DNA of 6,953 nucleotides, from contig NZDM01000057.1 of the NCBI GenBank assembly GCA_002690085.1, positions 1 through 6,953 on the forward strand, read 5' to 3'. Made by a program: the position numbers and the translations under genes. Below, piece by piece: positions 6,634-6,953 of this stretch. The notes under the pieces are model-generated. The model saw only the letters and a program-made list of their open reading frames with translations, had not been told where the DNA came from and ran no database searches. This stretch comes from Flavobacteriaceae bacterium. GTDB taxonomy: Bacteria; Bacteroidota; Bacteroidia; Flavobacteriales; Flavobacteriaceae. Position 1 is the first letter of the stretch. Every line of letters starts with the position of its first letter.

Positions 6634-6953
6634 ATGTTAAAAATCGCATTTGATAAGAGCTACAAGCACCCTCTTGCAGAGAACCATCGCTTTCCAATGA
6701 TAAAATACGAATTGATTCCGGAGCAGCTGCTTAGGAAAAACATATGCACTGAAAACAGTTTTTTCGCTCCCTCTGAGATTTCAAAAGAAAATGCTATTTT
6801 AACTCACCAAGATGCTTATTATGATCGATTGGTTGGGTTGTCGTTAAACAAAGCAGACCAAAGACAAATTGGTTTCCCGCTTTCAAAATCCTTAGTAAAA
6901 CGAGAACGGACCATTGCCCAAGGCAGCATTCAAAACTGCCAATACGCTTTAAA
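6634..6953 (+). CDS. Histone deacetylase / AcuC-like family protein, 3' end beyond window
   Basis: An open frame starts at the ATG at 6634 and runs off the right edge: 106 full codons with no stop. The N-terminus reads MLKIAFDKSYKHPLAENHRF, followed by PMIKYELIPEQLL (22-34). The His-Pro-Leu...His-Arg-Phe-Pro-Met...Lys-Tyr pattern is typical of the start of bacterial histone-deacetylase-like proteins (acetoin utilization deacetylase group), and I also recognise THQDAYYDRL (60-69), GFPLS (83-87) and the RERTIAQGS region (92-100). Family knowledge: about 300 residues, Zn-dependent amidohydrolases removing acyl groups from lysine or small amines. The catalytic His pair and the Asp/His zinc ligands would lie beyond the window, so activity cannot be checked. 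A later ATG at 6697 would drop the conserved N-terminus. The leader is very AT-rich with no Shine-Dalgarno site. Confidence 0.82.
   Translation, partial: MLKIAFDKSYKHPLAENHRFPMIKYELIPEQLLRKNICTENSFFAPSEISKENAILTHQDAYYDRLVGLSLNKADQRQIGFPLSKSLVKRERTIAQGSIQNCQYAL

Noticed and set aside
6623..6640. Five-codon ATG...TAA mini frame overlapping the HDAC-like start
   Set aside because: A possible leader peptide, but short ATG-stop frames are expected by chance in such AT-rich sequence and nothing else supports it.
6500..6697. 65-codon open frame on the - strand
   Set aside because: Overlaps the start of the oxidoreductase on the same strand and is antisense to the conserved start of the HDAC-like gene.
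1..6953. Novel defence system, CRISPR array, IS element, prophage or structured RNA
   Set aside because: I looked for direct repeats, terminal inverted repeats, transposase or nuclease motifs and non-coding gaps; every sizeable stretch is explained by a gene of a known family.

Overview
The window is AT-rich DNA that most likely comes from a member of the Bacteroidota, probably a Flavobacteriaceae-type organism. Three things support this. There are secreted lipoprotein glycosidases in a tight run without classical Shine-Dalgarno sites. There are -7 promoter boxes of the TAnnTTTG type (two exact copies). The protein families are ones I recognise from that phylum. Genus or species cannot be read from the sequence.

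Left part (1-4145, + strand): the 3' end of a carbohydrate-degradation operon, probably the tail of a polysaccharide utilization locus. It contains a GH31 alpha-glucosidase/transglucosylase whose N-terminus lies outside the window, a GH13 alpha-amylase-family lipoprotein, and a GH53 (endo-beta-1,4-galactanase family) lipoprotein. The gaps are only 11 and 20 bases, so the genes are probably co-transcribed. GH31 and GH13 point to an alpha-glucan (starch, glycogen or maltodextrin) substrate. GH53 classically cuts beta-1,4-galactan, so its presence here is the main puzzle of the window. No SusC/SusD pair, regulator or transporter is visible; these would lie to the left if present.

Middle (4186-5924): a multi-pass membrane protein of the DUF1624/HGSNAT-like acyltransferase family on the - strand, converging on the GH53 gene with a 40-base gap. 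It is divergent from a small MerC-family membrane protein on the + strand. The 188-base divergent region carries one TATATTTG box per gene, each exactly 22 bases before an ATG. This settles both start codons in favour of shorter proteins than the longest open frames would give.

Right part (5959-6953): a flavodoxin-fold NAD(P)H-dependent oxidoreductase on the - strand, and, divergent from it, the first 106 codons of a histone-deacetylase/AcuC-like protein that runs off the right edge. These four right-hand genes look like ordinary chromosomal genes with no evident functional link to the glycan operon.

There is no stretch above 300 bases without a gene, and I saw no RNA gene, IS element, CRISPR array or attachment site. 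I found no convincing new multi-gene system. The points most worth following are the GH53 gene inside an alpha-glucan operon, the transglucosylase-like signature of the GH31, and the cysteine-rich tail of the MerC protein.
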